Shown here: piece after piece, positions 63,104 to 64,000 of the stretch
Numbering within the stretch: position 1 is the stretch's first letter
How the letters are laid out: each line of letters opens with the position of its first letter
From: Roseiarcus sp963726105
GTDB lineage: Bacteria > Pseudomonadota > Alphaproteobacteria > Rhizobiales > Beijerinckiaceae
DNA: 64,000 nucleotides
Reading direction: 5' to 3'
NCBI GenBank assembly: GCA_963726105.1
Contig: CAVSBJ010000025.1
Location: forward strand, 19,560-83,559
The notes under the pieces: model-generated
The model's input: only the letters and a program-made list of their open reading frames with translations
Databases searched by the model: none
Told to the model about the DNA's origin: nothing
Program-made: the position numbers and the translations under genes

Positions 63104-63838
63104 TCATGTGACGCGAAGCAGGCTTCTTTCGGCACGACCCTCGAGCGCCGCTATTGGCACAATTGTCGCGACTTGTTGCATCAAAGCGGTATCATCCGTT
63201 TCCAGAGGCCGCGCATAGACCGCCAGCTTATCTTCCCTGTCACCGTCGGAGTCAGAAAAAGCAACGTATTTTGAAGATATTGAGGCGTGATGAGGAGATA
63301 CACCATTTATCAAGAGAGAATGCTGGTCTTCGCGTCGGATCGCGAAATCAAATCGCCTCTCGCCTCCGCTCCGCCCCTTGATAGAGACTTCTCGCCCAAT
63401 TCTCGCGGCAGGAACCACTTTTTCCAAAGTGCTTCCTATTCGTTTTACGAGAGCGCTTTCTGCCGCAACTACCATTTTTGCGACCGCGTTATTGGCGGCG
63501 AGCGCGGATGCATTCGCAACTGATAATACTGCCGAATGAAGCCATTCTTCGGAAACGGCCTCACCTACCAACCGACCCCTAACATTGTCGAGATGGAATC
63601 GCTCAGCTTGCCTATTAATCGACCTCGTTATTCCGTGATGATCACGACCGTGAAGCCACGAAGCCCTTTCTGCACCGCCGCCGTCATGAACGTAAAACTT
63701 GTCATCGACCTTCACAACGTACACGTGCACTGCCTCAAAGGACGGATATAGGCAATGCGTCGCAATCCTTGCGCCGTCTGATGTTTCCTCGCAGGAAGCG
63801 AAAGCGCTGAAAAAAGAACTGAGCGACGCGCAGGACAT
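63104..63838 (-). CDS. DUF1828-like protein of unknown function
   Basis: 244 residues. The N-terminal part TSDGARIATHCLYPSFEAVH followed by VKVDDKFYVHDGGGAERA resembles the DUF1828 domain, in which a short beta-rich module ends in a DGG motif. The C-terminal half has an acidic/basic beta pattern (RFDFAIRREDQHSLLINGVS) such as seen in DUF1829-type partners. Such proteins occur on mobile or defence-related DNA, but no activity is known. It starts 5 bp after a short upstream gene that runs to the window edge, so both are probably one transcript. Base composition is lower in GC than the chromosome average. Confidence 0.6.
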   Translation of the reverse strand: MSCASLSSFFSAFASCEETSDGARIATHCLYPSFEAVHVYVVKVDDKFYVHDGGGAERASWLHGRDHHGITRSINRQAERFHLDNVRGRLVGEAVSEEWLHSAVLSVANASALAANNAVAKMVVAAESALVKRIGSTLEKVVPAARIGREVSIKGRSGGERRFDFAIRREDQHSLLINGVSPHHASISSKYVAFSDSDGDREDKLAVYARPLETDDTALMQQVATIVPIAALEGRAERSLLRVT

Positions 63839-63842
63839 CTGT

Positions 63843-64000
63843 CAAAACAACTCCGCTGGCAGCTCGAATAGTCTATCCCTTGGCAGAAGCGAAATATTAA
63901 CCTGCTGAGCAAACCACACAAACGCTTGCTCAAACTTGCGGATCTGCGGGGCCAGCGGCTCGCGCAACCGTAACTCCCAATCGCCTGCACCCATAAGATG
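63843..64000 (-). CDS. short gene upstream of the DUF1828-like protein, possibly cut by the window edge
   Basis: A minus-strand frame with ATG 63994 (MGAGDWELRLREPLAPQIRK) runs to TGA 63843. It stays open to the window edge, so the gene may begin further upstream. About 50 residues are visible, with a helical, charged composition. The stop is 5 bp before the DUF1828-like start. No family is recognised. Confidence 0.4.

Overview
The window is about 64 kb of GC-rich DNA (roughly 65 percent by eye), densely packed with genes in translationally coupled runs (ATGA, GTGA and TTGA overlaps, many GTG, TTG and possibly CTG starts). Gene content (aerobic CobG/CobN corrin pathway, AddAB, pal-cpoB-tilS, paired DUF465 proteins, ChaB, intergenic palindromic repeats) points to an alphaproteobacterium of the order Hyphomicrobiales (Rhizobiales), possibly a Methylocystaceae/Beijerinckiaceae relative. 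The genus cannot be fixed from this window.

Layout. 0-7.4 kb: a cut-off LysR regulator divergent from an SBF-type transporter, then on the minus strand a LysE exporter coupled to mutS, and a DUF3095 plus secreted DUF pair. 7.5-12.9 kb: a complete thiamin operon thiC-thiO-thiS-thiG-thiE-thiD behind a TPP riboswitch. 13-17.3 kb: an inner-membrane protein, pal-cpoB-tilS, a lone Flp pilin and an elongator tRNA-Met. 17.4-23.4 kb: purE-purK, a frameshifted ClC channel, chaB, two DUF465 proteins, queG and a GST. 23.6-26.5 kb: a MmeI-like type IIL restriction-modification gene broken by at least four frameshifts. 27-31.5 kb: pncA, lgt with a MidA-like methyltransferase and pgeF, and a flavin reductase that may be the corrin reductase CobR.

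32-53.7 kb is a large cobalamin locus. A B12 riboswitch at 46.1-46.3 kb drives a 21-codon leader ORF, DUF1636, cobW, cobN, cobG, cobH, cobI and cobJ. Around it are cobK, cobL-cobE-cobM, cbiD, cobB, cobO-cobQ, cbiB and cobC. The set is mainly the aerobic pathway, but CbiD stands where CobF would be expected. cobA, cobS/T, cobP/U/V and cobF are not in the window. addB-addA follow, then a TAXI-type binding protein, a Sel1-like protein, a nest of repeats, and a DUF1828-like gene at the right edge.

The most unusual signal is a 110-bp dispersed element present four times (1711-1820, 26942-27051, 31575-31684, 62653-62762). Each copy has four direct 10-nt units (consensus TAAACGCNNN), an 8-nt loop, a 20-nt inverted arm, a T tract and a conserved 36-nt tail. 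All four lie between convergent genes, downstream of and co-oriented with a gene, and their stem deviations include many G-U wobbles that make sense only in RNA of that strand. This looks like a mobile or amplified family of structured transcript 3' ends. A second theme is single-base frameshifts (at least eight in four genes), which are either real decay or indel errors in the assembly.
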